Below, one piece after another: positions 1 to 7,581 of a stretch of 44,770 bases of DNA. Within the stretch, counting starts at the first letter, position 1. The number at the start of each line of letters is the position of its first letter. Under the pieces are notes generated by a model. It did no database searches, was not told the DNA's origin, and saw only the letters and a list, made by a program, of their open reading frames with translations. The stretch is from the NCBI GenBank assembly GCA_947473045.1, contig CANJCO010000039.1:1-44770 (forward strand). The letters run 5' to 3'. Origin of the DNA: Myxococcales bacterium. Lineage in GTDB: Bacteria > Myxococcota_A > Polyangia > Polyangiales > Polyangiaceae. Position numbers and translations under genes: made by a program.

Positions 1-1
1 A

Positions 2-149
2 CTAGCAGGGTGTTGAAAAACACCCTGATAGTAATTGGCGAAGCCAATTGCGTGGGGTGGGGACCCCGAAAAACCGCGTTTTTCGGGGCGGGGAGGTGCA
101 TACCTCCCCGAGATGAAAGGCTAGCAGGCCGTTCTTCAACGGCCTGCTA
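2..149. repeat. Array of six tandem hairpins with inverted terminal units
   Basis: Six near-contiguous perfect or near-perfect hairpins fill this stretch. Their stems are: 6-14 with 19-27 (9 bp, loop GAAA, extended by 2-4 with 29-31); 33-39 with 43-49 (7 bp, loop GAA); 54-58 with 63-67 (5 bp); 64-73 with 79-88 (10 bp); 90-97 with 102-109 (8 bp); and 122-133 with 138-149 (12 bp, loop CTTC). Stems three and four share bases 64-67 and so are alternatives. The first hairpin read on plus and the last read on minus align at 23 of 30 positions, and two stem pairs differ in a compensatory way. No protein is encoded. It may be a small non-autonomous mobile repeat, a structured RNA, or an elaborate 3' end for the neighbouring lipoprotein gene, whose stop codon lies inside the last hairpin. 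Confidence 0.75.
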
Positions 150-665
150 AGGCACCTGCACGGGGACCCGATCCTGTACGACGACGCTGCGGTCGGGGTA
201 GGTGGTCGCGACCACGCTCAGCTCATCGGAAAGCTGCGCCCCTGCATCGGTCGGCACCGGACTGTACCCGTAGACCACCCGAACTCCCGTGAGCACCACC
301 ACACCACCCGCGCAGGAGGTCACTTGCTGGTCGGTTGAAGCGATCACGTTTCCGTCCGTGTCGCTAAGCCGGAAGGTGAGCAGCCAATTTTCGCTCGTCG
401 GTGCGTAGAGCAGCGCCGATCCCCAAACGTGCGTTCCGCCTTGCGAACCGAAAACCTTCGTGAGCGCGTCGTTCGCCTTGAGCTCGGCGAAGCTGCCGGT
501 CGACGACGTCGTTCCCAGATGAATGGCGGCGACGCTCGGGTCGGCCGAATGCGAAAACGAAGCCCCGCTCGCGCAGCGGGTCTGAAGCGCGATTGCGGGC
601 GGATCGGAGCACGAGCCTGCGCCGAACGCGAAGCAGCACAGCGACGCGACCATGAGCTTGTTCAC
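147..665 (-). CDS. Small secreted lipoprotein, unknown function
   Basis: This 172-residue protein begins with a short basic N-terminus and a hydrophobic stretch ending in GAGSC at residues 15-19, a lipobox-like site that predicts lipid anchoring at Cys19. The rest is a beta-rich, Ser/Thr/Val-rich exported domain with three further cysteines; I recognise no family. The start used is GTG at 665; ATG at 653 (residue 5) is an equal alternative, and neither has a clear ribosome-binding site. The TAG stop lies inside the last stem of the hairpin array, so transcription could end in that array. The lipoprotein assignment is fairly safe; the function is unknown. Confidence 0.7.
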   Translation of the reverse strand: MNKLMVASLCCFAFGAGSCSDPPAIALQTRCASGASFSHSADPSVAAIHLGTTSSTGSFAELKANDALTKVFGSQGGTHVWGSALLYAPTSENWLLTFRLSDTDGNVIASTDQQVTSCAGGVVVLTGVRVVYGYSPVPTDAGAQLSDELSVVATTYPDRSVVVQDRVPVQVP

Positions 666-769
666 GCATGTCAGCGTAGCGAATCACGGTGCAACCTGCA
701 GACAAAACCCAGGAGCGAGCGAGGTCAGGCCCCGCGCGGGCCGATAAAGCTAAGGCGCGTGCGGCGATA

Positions 770-798
770 TTGACGCGGCGCGCACCTGCCGCTACTGA
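770..798 (+). promoter_or_regulatory. Possible promoter for tRNA-Gly
   Basis: TTGACG at 770-775 is a good -35 match. A 17-base spacer leads to TACTGA at 793-798, a poor -10 match. Transcription would begin only a few bases before the tRNA at 811, which fits a tRNA promoter. The weak -10 keeps confidence low. Confidence 0.4.
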
Positions 799-810
799 TG
801 CTGGCGTTCT

Positions 811-883
811 GCGGGACTAACTCAGTTGGTAGAGTGCAAGCTTCCCATGCTTGATGTCGCGGGTTCGAATCCCGTGTCCCGCT
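811..883 (+). tRNA. tRNA-Gly (anticodon CCC)
   Basis: All four arms fold. The 7-bp acceptor pairs 811-817 with 876-882. The anticodon stem CAAGC/GCTTG encloses the loop TTCCCAT, giving anticodon CCC. The T-arm carries the usual TTCGAAT loop. The discriminator base at 883 is T, as is usual for bacterial tRNA-Gly. The CCA end is not encoded. The gene is 73 nt long and stands alone. A bulged hairpin lies downstream at 921-945 and could help end transcription, but it lacks a T-run. Confidence 0.95.
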
Positions 884-1000
884 CCGACAGGTCGCTTGAC
901 GGGTAATGTTGCGTCTCCCTCGCGACGGGACCCTTCGGTCTCGCGGACTGCGTCCACTCGGCCCGTTGCGGTAACCACGCGCGAGTGCCCAAATAGAGAA

Positions 1001-1032
1001 CGGCCCGGGTGACGTATTGGTCACCCGAGCCG
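1001..1032 (-). terminator. Strong hairpin, possible terminator of a minus-strand transcript
   Basis: Bases 1001-1013 pair with 1020-1032 around a six-base loop (1014-1019), with one C/A mismatch at 1005/1028. Read on minus, the stem is followed by TTCTCTATTT, a loosely T-rich tail; read on plus no T-run follows. This favours a terminator for transcription coming from the right on minus. It is not a classic intrinsic terminator. Confidence 0.35.
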
Positions 1033-1100
1033 CCGTACAGGCCACTAGCCTCTTCGAGGTAGCATGCCGTATGCGCGCATCACTTGCGCGAGTGCGCGAA

Positions 1101-1145
1101 CTACGGCGTCAGACCCTCGTGACCAGGGCCGTTGGTACTTTGCAT
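1101..1145 (-). CDS. Possible 14-codon small ORF with strong Shine-Dalgarno
   Basis: On minus, AGGAGGAG (1160-1153) lies seven bases before ATG at 1145. The frame encodes the 14-residue peptide MQSTNGPGHEGLTP and stops at 1103-1101. A hairpin with a minus-strand T-rich tail follows about 70 bases downstream (1032-1001). An AGGAGG core this good is unusual among the genes here, most of which have weak sites. The peptide resembles nothing I know. It could be a leader peptide, a real microprotein, or chance; a longer minus frame running through to 1045 overlaps it. Confidence 0.25.
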   Translation of the reverse strand: MQSTNGPGHEGLTP

Positions 1146-1436
1146 GTGCGTTCTCCTCCTCCGGACGTGCCGGCACTCGGGGCAAGCGGCGAGAAAATCT
1201 GCTTCCGACGAGTGTTTCGTGGTGGGGCAACCAGTGCGGTAGCCGCGTCGCGTCGCGCGTGCGAAGGTGCTCCTCCGCCGGATAAGCCCGAGACTTGATG
1301 TCTCCGCGTGATCCTTGTTGTGAAGGTAACATGCGCTCCGCAAAATGCCTTCCCGGCTGCGTTCGTTTTATGGGTTGATGTAGGTTTCCACGCCGACGCT
1401 TGCCGCCGGCGCGCGCGTGTGGCTTTCGTTCTCGCG

Positions 1437-2543
1437 ATGGACGAAACGCCCGAAGCCCAGGCAAAAATCCCTGAACTGACAATCGCTCTCGAGCGGGCGC
1501 TCGTGCGGGCGCTGATGACCGAGTACCGCAACGCCAACGCGTCGTTTTTTGGCGAAGCGCTTCGGCCTCCGGTGCTCGAGTTGTCGCTGTCGCTGGCCTA
1601 TCTTGGCCGGTGGCACGCAGTCACCCGGACGCTTGAAATATCGAGGCCGTTGGTGCTGTCCCAATCGTGGACGTCCGTCGTCGAAGTGCTCAAGCACGAG
1701 ATGGCGCATCAGTACGCGCACGAGATTCTCGGCGCGCGCGACGAGACCTCCCACGGCCCCGCGTTTCAGCACATTTGCGAGCGTCTCGGCATCGATGCGC
1801 GCGCGAGCGGTGTTCCCCTCTCGGGCCCGACCGGCGATGAAGATCGCTTGGTGGCCCGCATCGCCAAGTTGCTCGCGCTCGCCGAGAGCCCCAACCAGCA
1901 CGAGGCCGAAGCAGCGATGGCTGCTGCACAGCGGCTGATGCTCAAACACAACCTCGACGCTGTCGCCCAACCCGGTCGCGCCGAACGCTACGAGCACCGA
2001 AACCTCGGAGCGCCCACGGGCCGCCTCTCGGAGCACGAGCGCCTGCTCGCGATGATTTTAGGCCGCTACTTTTTCGTCGAGGTGATTTGGATACCGGTGT
2101 ACCGGCCCCTCGACGGCAAGCGTGGCAGCGTGCTCGAAATTTGCGGAACGCACGCCAACGTCGCGATGGCCGAGTACGTTCACGCGTTTCTTTCGCGCAC
2201 CGCGAGCGATCTCTGGGCGGCGCACAAGCGCGACACGCACGAGCGCGCCAATCGTGACAGGCGCACGTTCCTGGCGGGCGTGATGACCGGCTTCGCCGAC
2301 AAACTCGCGACGCAATCGAAGGCGCACGTTTCGCAAGGGCTCGTCTGGGTAAAAGACGGCGACCTGCACGACTTCTACCGCCGCAGGCACCCGCACGTGC
2401 GCAGCGTTCGCTACAGCGGCAACACCCGCAATGAAGCCTACGCGCGCGGTCGCGAGCAGGGCCAGCGCATCGTTTTGAACAAGCCTGTGTCGACGTCCGC
2501 CGAGTCGCGCGGCCGGCTCCTGCCCTCGCGTGGCGAGCGGTAA
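1437..2543 (+). CDS. SprT-like / DUF2786 zinc metalloprotease-type protein
   Basis: This 368-residue protein has an N-terminal SprT-like domain with the zinc motif HEMAH at 87-91 and a downstream HGPAF (His106) as likely third ligand. A DUF2786 domain follows at about 136-174 (RIAKLLALAES core), then a roughly 190-residue basic C-terminal part. SprT-like domains are zinc peptidases related to those that remove DNA-protein crosslinks; what the DUF2786 fusion does is not known to me. ATG at 1437 was chosen because the 43 residues before it in frame are Arg/Ala/Cys-rich and unlike the family. No clear ribosome-binding site is visible. The gene ends eight bases before an alkylation-repair gene on the same strand, so a link to DNA-damage repair is plausible but inferred. 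Confidence 0.85.
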   Translation: MDETPEAQAKIPELTIALERALVRALMTEYRNANASFFGEALRPPVLELSLSLAYLGRWHAVTRTLEISRPLVLSQSWTSVVEVLKHEMAHQYAHEILGARDETSHGPAFQHICERLGIDARASGVPLSGPTGDEDRLVARIAKLLALAESPNQHEAEAAMAAAQRLMLKHNLDAVAQPGRAERYEHRNLGAPTGRLSEHERLLAMILGRYFFVEVIWIPVYRPLDGKRGSVLEICGTHANVAMAEYVHAFLSRTASDLWAAHKRDTHERANRDRRTFLAGVMTGFADKLATQSKAHVSQGLVWVKDGDLHDFYRRRHPHVRSVRYSGNTRNEAYARGREQGQRIVLNKPVSTSAESRGRLLPSRGER

Positions 2544-2551
2544 CAATCTGC

Positions 2552-3664
2552 ATGATGCATGTATTTCACACGAGGATGGGCGTGTGCGGGGTCGACTACC
2601 TTCGAGAGGCACTCACGAGCGTCAAGCTCCTCGATTCCGACGCGAGCCCCGGCGATTCAAAGCCACCAAAGGCCGTGATCGCAGCCGCGCGTGCGATTGA
2701 GCGCCATCTCGGCGGCAGTCCGCAGGACCTCACCGGTCTGGCGATCGACGTCGCCGCGCTCCCGCCGTTTCATCGCACAGTCTACGAGGCCGCGCGGCGC
2801 ATCGCTTCAGGCACGACCACGACGTACGGCGAGCTCGCTGCCGCGGTCGGTTCGCCGCGAGCCTCACGGGCCGTCGGACGCGCCATGGCGACCAACCCGC
2901 TGCTCATCGTCGTGCCGTGTCACCGCGTGCTCGCGAGCGGCGGCGCCCTCGGCGGATTTTCGGCTCCGGGAGGCGCAGCGACCAAGCGAAAGCTGCTCGC
3001 GCTCGAGGGGGCATGGCCGCTCGTCAAGAGCGCTCCCCCACCCTTCGATGCAGCGCGCGCGGTGCGCCATTTGAGCGCACAAGACGATGCGCTGGGCAAA
3101 CACATCGAGCGCGTCGGCCCCTTGCGTCTGCGCGTGGTGCCCGCGCCTTCGCTCTTCTTCGCGCTCGGCCGCGCCATCATCTTCCAGCAGCTCTCGGGCA
3201 AAGCGGCCGCGACGATTCACGCGCGCTATCGCCTGTTGTTCGACGACGGCGTTCCCGAGCCCGAAGCCCACGCGCGGCTGTCCGATGAGCAACTGCGCGG
3301 CGTGGGCGTATCGGCCAGCAAGGCGCGATCGCTGCTCGATCTGGCGGACAAATCGCTGTCGGGGAGCCTGCCTTCGCTGGGCGCCCTCGGGGCGATGCGC
3401 GATGACGAGATCATTGACGCGCTGACCGCTGTGCGGGGGATCGGCGCGTGGACGGTGCAGATGCTGCTGATGTTCAGCCTCGGGCGCGCTGACGTGTTGC
3501 CGGCCGACGATTACGGAGTTCGGAAGGGATTTCAGAGGCTGCATCACGCGCGCGAAATGCCGACGCCCGCCGAGCTCACGCGCCACGGCGAGCGATGGGC
3601 TCCGTACCGGACGGTCGCGAGCTGGTATTTGTGGCGAGTCCCCTCCGACAACGAACCGGGCTGA
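2552..3664 (+). CDS. Fused O6-alkylguanine-DNA alkyltransferase / 3-methyladenine DNA glycosylase II (Ogt-AlkA)
   Basis: The 370-residue protein joins two repair enzymes. Residues 1-155 are an MGMT/Ogt domain: a TTTTYGELA helix-turn-helix segment (88-96), then IVVPCHRVL with acceptor Cys123, which takes alkyl groups from O6-alkylguanine. Residues 165-370 are an AlkA-type HhH-GPD glycosylase: helix-hairpin-helix AVRGIGAWTVQ (293-303) and the catalytic-Asp segment LPADDYGVRKG (Asp320), which excises alkylated purines. Both active sites look intact. The start may be ATG 2552 or 2555; a later ATG at 2576 would cut the first beta-strand of the Ogt domain. The fusion puts direct reversal and base excision of alkylation damage in one chain, with no Ada-like Cys-rich sensor domain. 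Confidence 0.92.
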   Translation: MMHVFHTRMGVCGVDYLREALTSVKLLDSDASPGDSKPPKAVIAAARAIERHLGGSPQDLTGLAIDVAALPPFHRTVYEAARRIASGTTTTYGELAAAVGSPRASRAVGRAMATNPLLIVVPCHRVLASGGALGGFSAPGGAATKRKLLALEGAWPLVKSAPPPFDAARAVRHLSAQDDALGKHIERVGPLRLRVVPAPSLFFALGRAIIFQQLSGKAAATIHARYRLLFDDGVPEPEAHARLSDEQLRGVGVSASKARSLLDLADKSLSGSLPSLGALGAMRDDEIIDALTAVRGIGAWTVQMLLMFSLGRADVLPADDYGVRKGFQRLHHAREMPTPAELTRHGERWAPYRTVASWYLWRVPSDNEPG

Positions 3665-3724
3665 ATCTCGCCGGTTTTCGCTTTCCTGTCGCGCACGCAG
3701 GCGCGCTGCGCTACGCGATCGGGG

Positions 3725-5785
3725 ATGCGAATGCGTCTCGCCGCCCTCACCTCTGTCGCTCTCTCGGCCCTCACCACGGGCGCCCGCGCCGACGAAGGCA
3801 TGTGGCCCTTCGACATGGTGCCACGCGCGCAAATCAAACAGCAGCACAACGTCGACGTTGACGATGCGTTGCTCGAGCACCTGAGGCTGTCGAGCGTGCG
3901 GTTTTCGGTGGGCGGCTCCGGATCGTTCGTGTCAGGCAAAGGCCTCGTGCTCACCAATCACCACGTGGCCAGCGACTGCATCGCGAAGATATCGAGCGCA
4001 ACGCACGACTTCATGGAGGCCGGCTACCTCGCGGGCAAAGACGGCGGCGAAGTGCCCTGCCCGGACCTCGAGCTCGACGTGCTGCAGTCGACCGAAGACG
4101 CCACCGATCGCGTGCAATCTGCACGCACTTCCCAGATGAGCGACGCCGAGGCGAACGTCGCGATGAAATCGCAAATGACGCGGCTCGAGCAGCAGTGCCA
4201 GGACCGGACGCATCTGCGGTGCGAGATGGTGACGCTCTACGCCGGCGGCCAATATCATCTCTACCAGTACAAGCGCTTCACCGACGTGCGTCTGGTGTTC
4301 TCGCCCGAGGCGAAACTGGCTTTTTTTGGCGGAGATCCCGACAACTTCACCTTCCCCCGCTACGATCTCGACATGGCGCTTTTCCGCGTCTACGAAGGCG
4401 GAAGAGCCCTAACCCCGCAACACTTTCTCTCGTGGAGCGAGGCTGGCCCCGCGGAGGGCGACACGGTCTTCGTAAGCGGCCACCCGGGCTCGACGGGACG
4501 CCTGCAGACCCGCGCGCAGCTCACCACGTTGCGCGACGTGAGCTATCCCTACGCCCTCGCGAACCTGACGCGCGAGTCTGCGCTGCTCCACGCCTATTCT
4601 TCCGCGGGGCGTGAGCACGAGCGGCAGGCGCGCGAGCCTCTTTTTGGCGTCGAAAACAGCCTTAAGGCGCTTACCGGGTACCTCGGGGGCCTTCGCGATC
4701 CCGCGCTCGTGAAGCTCAAGGCCGACGACGAGGCTGCGCTCATCAAGGCCCTCAAGGCCGACCCGAAGCTCGCCGCGAAATACGGCACGACGTTCGACGA
4801 TATCGAGCAGGTGCAGCGCAAAGCCGGCGCGATGTATCCCGGGTATGCGGCGCTCGAACGCGGAAGCGCCTCAGCGCTGCTCGAATTCGCGCGCCATCTG
4901 GTGCGAATGCCGGCGGAGCTCGCTCAGCCAAGCGACAAGCGACTTCGCGAATACCGGGATTCGAACCTCGATTCACTCAAACTCGAAGTGCTCTCGCCAG
5001 CGGCCATCTACCCGGGCGTCGAAGTCGCGCTGGTTCGGGCGTGGATGGAAAACGCCGCGCGCGCGCTCGCCGGAAAGCCTTCGCTGCTCAACAAAATTCT
5101 CCGCGGCAAATCGCCCGAGCAGGCCGCACGAGCGCTGGTGACCGGCTCCCGCCTGTTTGATGTCTACGCGCGAAAGCAGCTTTTTTCAGGGGGAACGGCC
5201 GCAGTGGTGGCCTCCGACGATCCGGCCGTCGCGCTGATGCGCGCGATCGATCAGGACGCGCGTGACGCGCGCAAGGCGTACGAAGACGGCGTCGAGGCGC
5301 CCATGCGCTCGCTCAGCGAGGCGGTCGCGAAGGCGACGTTCGCTGTGCGCGGCAAGAGCCTGCCGCCCGACGCGACGTTCACCCTGCGGCTGTCGATCGG
5401 AGTGGTGAAGGGTTACGACGAGCGCGGCAAGCACGTGCCGGCGATGACCGACTGGGCCGGCATGTTCAACCACGCCACGGGAAAGGAGCCGTTTGCGCTG
5501 CCTCCGCGCGTCGTCGCCGCGCGCAACGCGCTCACCCCCACCACGAGCTTCAATTTCGTTTCGACCAACGACATCATCGGAGGCAACAGCGGAAGCCCTG
5601 TGATTGCGGCCGACGGCAAAATCGTTGGGTTGATATTTGACGGCAATCTCTCCAGTTTGCCCAATCGGTTCGTCTACCGCGAGGTCACCGAGCGGGCCGT
5701 AAGCGTCGACACCGCCGCCATGACCGAGGCGCTCACCAAGGTCTACGGCGCTGGCGCGGTCGTCGCCGAGCTGCTCGCTCGCTGA
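3725..5785 (+). CDS. S46 family dipeptidyl-peptidase (DPP7-like), exported
   Basis: At 686 residues it has the usual S46 length. A signal peptide probably ends after Ala-Arg-Ala (residues 20-22). The catalytic His lies in LVLTNHHVA (74-82) and the catalytic Ser in GGNSGSPV (Ser622). S46 enzymes release dipeptides from peptide N-termini in the periplasm or outer membrane. The residue 18 after the catalytic Ser decides P1 preference in the Porphyromonas enzymes, Gly in DPP7 and Arg in DPP11. Here it is Gly (FDGN, residue 640), which suggests hydrophobic P1 specificity. It starts 60 bases after the Ogt-AlkA gene. The family is certain; the specificity is inferred from one residue. Confidence 0.93.
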   Translation: MRMRLAALTSVALSALTTGARADEGMWPFDMVPRAQIKQQHNVDVDDALLEHLRLSSVRFSVGGSGSFVSGKGLVLTNHHVASDCIAKISSATHDFMEAGYLAGKDGGEVPCPDLELDVLQSTEDATDRVQSARTSQMSDAEANVAMKSQMTRLEQQCQDRTHLRCEMVTLYAGGQYHLYQYKRFTDVRLVFSPEAKLAFFGGDPDNFTFPRYDLDMALFRVYEGGRALTPQHFLSWSEAGPAEGDTVFVSGHPGSTGRLQTRAQLTTLRDVSYPYALANLTRESALLHAYSSAGREHERQAREPLFGVENSLKALTGYLGGLRDPALVKLKADDEAALIKALKADPKLAAKYGTTFDDIEQVQRKAGAMYPGYAALERGSASALLEFARHLVRMPAELAQPSDKRLREYRDSNLDSLKLEVLSPAAIYPGVEVALVRAWMENAARALAGKPSLLNKILRGKSPEQAARALVTGSRLFDVYARKQLFSGGTAAVVASDDPAVALMRAIDQDARDARKAYEDGVEAPMRSLSEAVAKATFAVRGKSLPPDATFTLRLSIGVVKGYDERGKHVPAMTDWAGMFNHATGKEPFALPPRVVAARNALTPTTSFNFVSTNDIIGGNSGSPVIAADGKIVGLIFDGNLSSLPNRFVYREVTERAVSVDTAAMTEALTKVYGAGAVVAELLAR

Positions 5786-5791
5786 CCGGCT

Positions 5792-6661
5792 TCAGTGCCG
5801 CAGAAGCGGCTCGGTCGGCTCCTCGGGACCGTTGGGCTTGTACGCGTGCTCCCGCCCCGGAAATTCGCCCGATCGCACGTCGCGGACGTATTCGCGCACG
5901 GCGCCCGCGATGGCGTCGCCCAGCTCGGCAAAGCGCTTGGCGAACTTCGGCGCGTGTCCGCGCGACATTCCGAGCAAATCGGTGCACACCAGCACCTGTC
6001 CGTCGCACGCTCCTCCCGCGCCAATGCCTATGGTCGGAACCGACAGCGCGGCGGTGATCTCGGCGGCGAGGTCAGGCGGAATCGCCTCGAGCACCACGCA
6101 AAACGCGCCGGCGTCTTCGACCGCGAGCGCGTCGCGGACGATTTGTGCAGCGGAGTCGCCGCGCCCCTGCACCTTGAATCCGCCCAGCGCGTGCACGCTT
6201 TGAGGGAGCAGCCCCACGTGGCCGACCACCGGAATGCCCGCGCGCACGATGCGGTAGACATGCTCGGCCATCGCCTCGCCGCCCTCGAGTTTCACGCTCT
6301 CGAAACCGCCCTCTTTCATGAGCTTGCCGGCCGACTCGACCGCCTGCGCAGCCGAGATCTGGTAGCTCATAAAGGGCATGTCGCCGGTCACGTGCGCGCG
6401 CTGCGTGCCCCTGACGACCGCCCTGCCGTGATAGGCAATTTCGTCGAGGGTGACGGGGATCGTATTGCCCAGCCCCTGCACAACCATGCCCAATGAATCG
6501 CCGACGAGCACCATGTCGGCGCCCCCTTCGTCGATGAGGCGGGCCATCGTGAAGTCGTAGGCAGTGACCATCGCGATGGGCGGAGCGCCCTGGCTCTTCT
6601 TGCGCGCGGACAGCTCGGGGACGGTGATCTTCCGCAGCGAGGCGGACGTTGCACTATACAT
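5792..6661 (-). CDS. panB: 3-methyl-2-oxobutanoate hydroxymethyltransferase (PanB)
   Basis: PanB makes ketopantoate from alpha-ketoisovalerate and methylene-tetrahydrofolate, the first step of pantothenate synthesis; it is cytosolic. From ATG 6661 the protein has 289 residues, close to the family norm. Visible motifs are MVTAYDFTMA (31-40), VGDSLGM (53-59, metal-binding Asp55), TGDMPF (92-97, Asp94), KLEGG (124-128, Glu126) and the catalytic Glu192 in LEAIP. GAGG near the C-terminal third is also typical. The start at 6661 is chosen because GAGG sits just upstream and the 44 extra in-frame codons do not resemble PanB. It converges with the S46 gene with six bases between stops. No panC or panD is nearby. 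Confidence 0.96.
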   Translation of the reverse strand: MYSATSASLRKITVPELSARKKSQGAPPIAMVTAYDFTMARLIDEGGADMVLVGDSLGMVVQGLGNTIPVTLDEIAYHGRAVVRGTQRAHVTGDMPFMSYQISAAQAVESAGKLMKEGGFESVKLEGGEAMAEHVYRIVRAGIPVVGHVGLLPQSVHALGGFKVQGRGDSAAQIVRDALAVEDAGAFCVVLEAIPPDLAAEITAALSVPTIGIGAGGACDGQVLVCTDLLGMSRGHAPKFAKRFAELGDAIAGAVREYVRDVRSGEFPGREHAYKPNGPEEPTEPLLRH

Positions 6662-6791
6662 GAAACCTCGGGTCGCGGCCGCGAAGAGCGGTCCACGCCT
6701 GCGACAAAAGGTAGCCAACGATGGTCGCGCGGGCAAGCGGGCGCTAACGACCGATGAGACCCGGAGACTTTTGCTAGGGTGGCTCACAATC

Positions 6792-7202
6792 ATGCGTCGC
6801 CTGTTGCCGTTTGCTCTGCTCGTCGCCGCCGCCTGCGATCGCGCGCCTTCCCCCGATGCCGCGCGCGAGTGGACCCCGCGCGATCACGACAAGGCCGAGC
6901 TCGCGGGGAGGCAGCCGATCGCCCCCGCCGCGCAGGGCGGAGATCCAGTCGTGCAGCTCGGAGAGCTGACGTGGCAACAGAACTGCGCCCAGTGCCACGG
7001 CCCCGTCGGTCACGGAGATGGCCCCAATGGTGCGCTCGTCAAAGCGCCCGACCTCACCCGCGCCGAGTGGCAGGCAACCGTCAGCGACGCGCAGCTCGCA
7101 GGCCAAATATTAAACGGCAAGGGCCTGATGCCCAGGTTCGAGCTGCCCGAGTCGGCGGTCAAGGCGCTCATCACACGCATTCGCGCGTCACGAGGCCGTT
7201 AG
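6792..7202 (+). CDS. Small c-type cytochrome, probable lipoprotein
   Basis: The 136-residue product has a Leu/Ala-rich signal sequence ending in VAAAC (Cys15), a plausible but imperfect lipobox. One haem site is present: CAQCH at 65-69, with GLMPRF (Met113) as the probable sixth ligand. It would be a single-haem class I cytochrome c held at the outer face of a membrane, carrying electrons. ATG 6792 starts the signal sequence exactly; the open frame upstream overlaps the divergent panB start. One base separates its TAG stop from the GTG start of the next gene, so the two are almost surely co-transcribed. Confidence 0.9.
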   Translation: MRRLLPFALLVAAACDRAPSPDAAREWTPRDHDKAELAGRQPIAPAAQGGDPVVQLGELTWQQNCAQCHGPVGHGDGPNGALVKAPDLTRAEWQATVSDAQLAGQILNGKGLMPRFELPESAVKALITRIRASRGR

Positions 7203-7203
7203 C

Positions 7204-7581
7204 GTGCGCGCCGATCGCCGCCTCGTCATGCCGCTGTTCGCGGTGGTGGCGATGGGCCTGTACTTCTTCTTTTCGCCGCGCCTGCCGAAGGATCAAACGA
7301 TCGAGATCGTGCTCGGAGACGCCGCCGCGAAGGTCGTCGCCGTGCGGCTCACGTACGAAGACCCGGGCTCCTCGTGGACGAGCGAAATCGAGCTGAATTA
7401 CCCGAAAAAAAGCGCGCCGCGGGTCGTGCATCACGCGCCCCACATGCCCGACGGCGACTACCGCCTCGCGATCGACGTGACCGGAGCGGCGGGCGGCGCA
7501 CACGTCGACAGGCGCGTTGTGCTGCGCGGAGGAACCACCTCGGTCGACGTCTCCGAAGCGCTCGCTCTCGCGCTGCGCTGA
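7204..7581 (+). CDS. Small membrane-anchored or exported protein, unknown function
   Basis: This 125-residue protein starts at GTG 7204, with GAGG eight bases upstream. It has a basic N-terminus, one hydrophobic segment at about 8-24 (PLFAVVAMGLYFFF), then a beta-rich exported domain of about 100 residues without cysteines. No family is recognised. It lies one base after the cytochrome c gene, so it may be a partner of the cytochrome, for example an anchor or assembly factor; that is inference from position only. Confidence 0.75.
   Translation: MRADRRLVMPLFAVVAMGLYFFFSPRLPKDQTIEIVLGDAAAKVVAVRLTYEDPGSSWTSEIELNYPKKSAPRVVHHAPHMPDGDYRLAIDVTGAAGGAHVDRRVVLRGGTTSVDVSEALALALR

Larger units (their letters stand above)
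884..1436. other. Gene-poor stretch between tRNA-Gly and the SprT-like gene
   Basis: About 550 bases with no convincing long gene. Open frames exist on both strands, but none resembles a known family and several overlap one another. What can be seen is a bulged hairpin at 921-945, a strong hairpin at 1001-1032, and a 14-codon minus-strand frame with an excellent ribosome-binding site (1101-1145); the last two are listed separately. The upstream frame of the SprT-like gene stays open back to 1308, but its product before 1437 does not look like part of the protein. Confidence 0.5.

Noticed and set aside
1045-1482. 145-codon minus-strand gene
   Set aside because: No family resemblance, Arg-rich shadow-like composition and no start with a good ribosome-binding site; only the short frame at 1101-1145 was kept, at low confidence.
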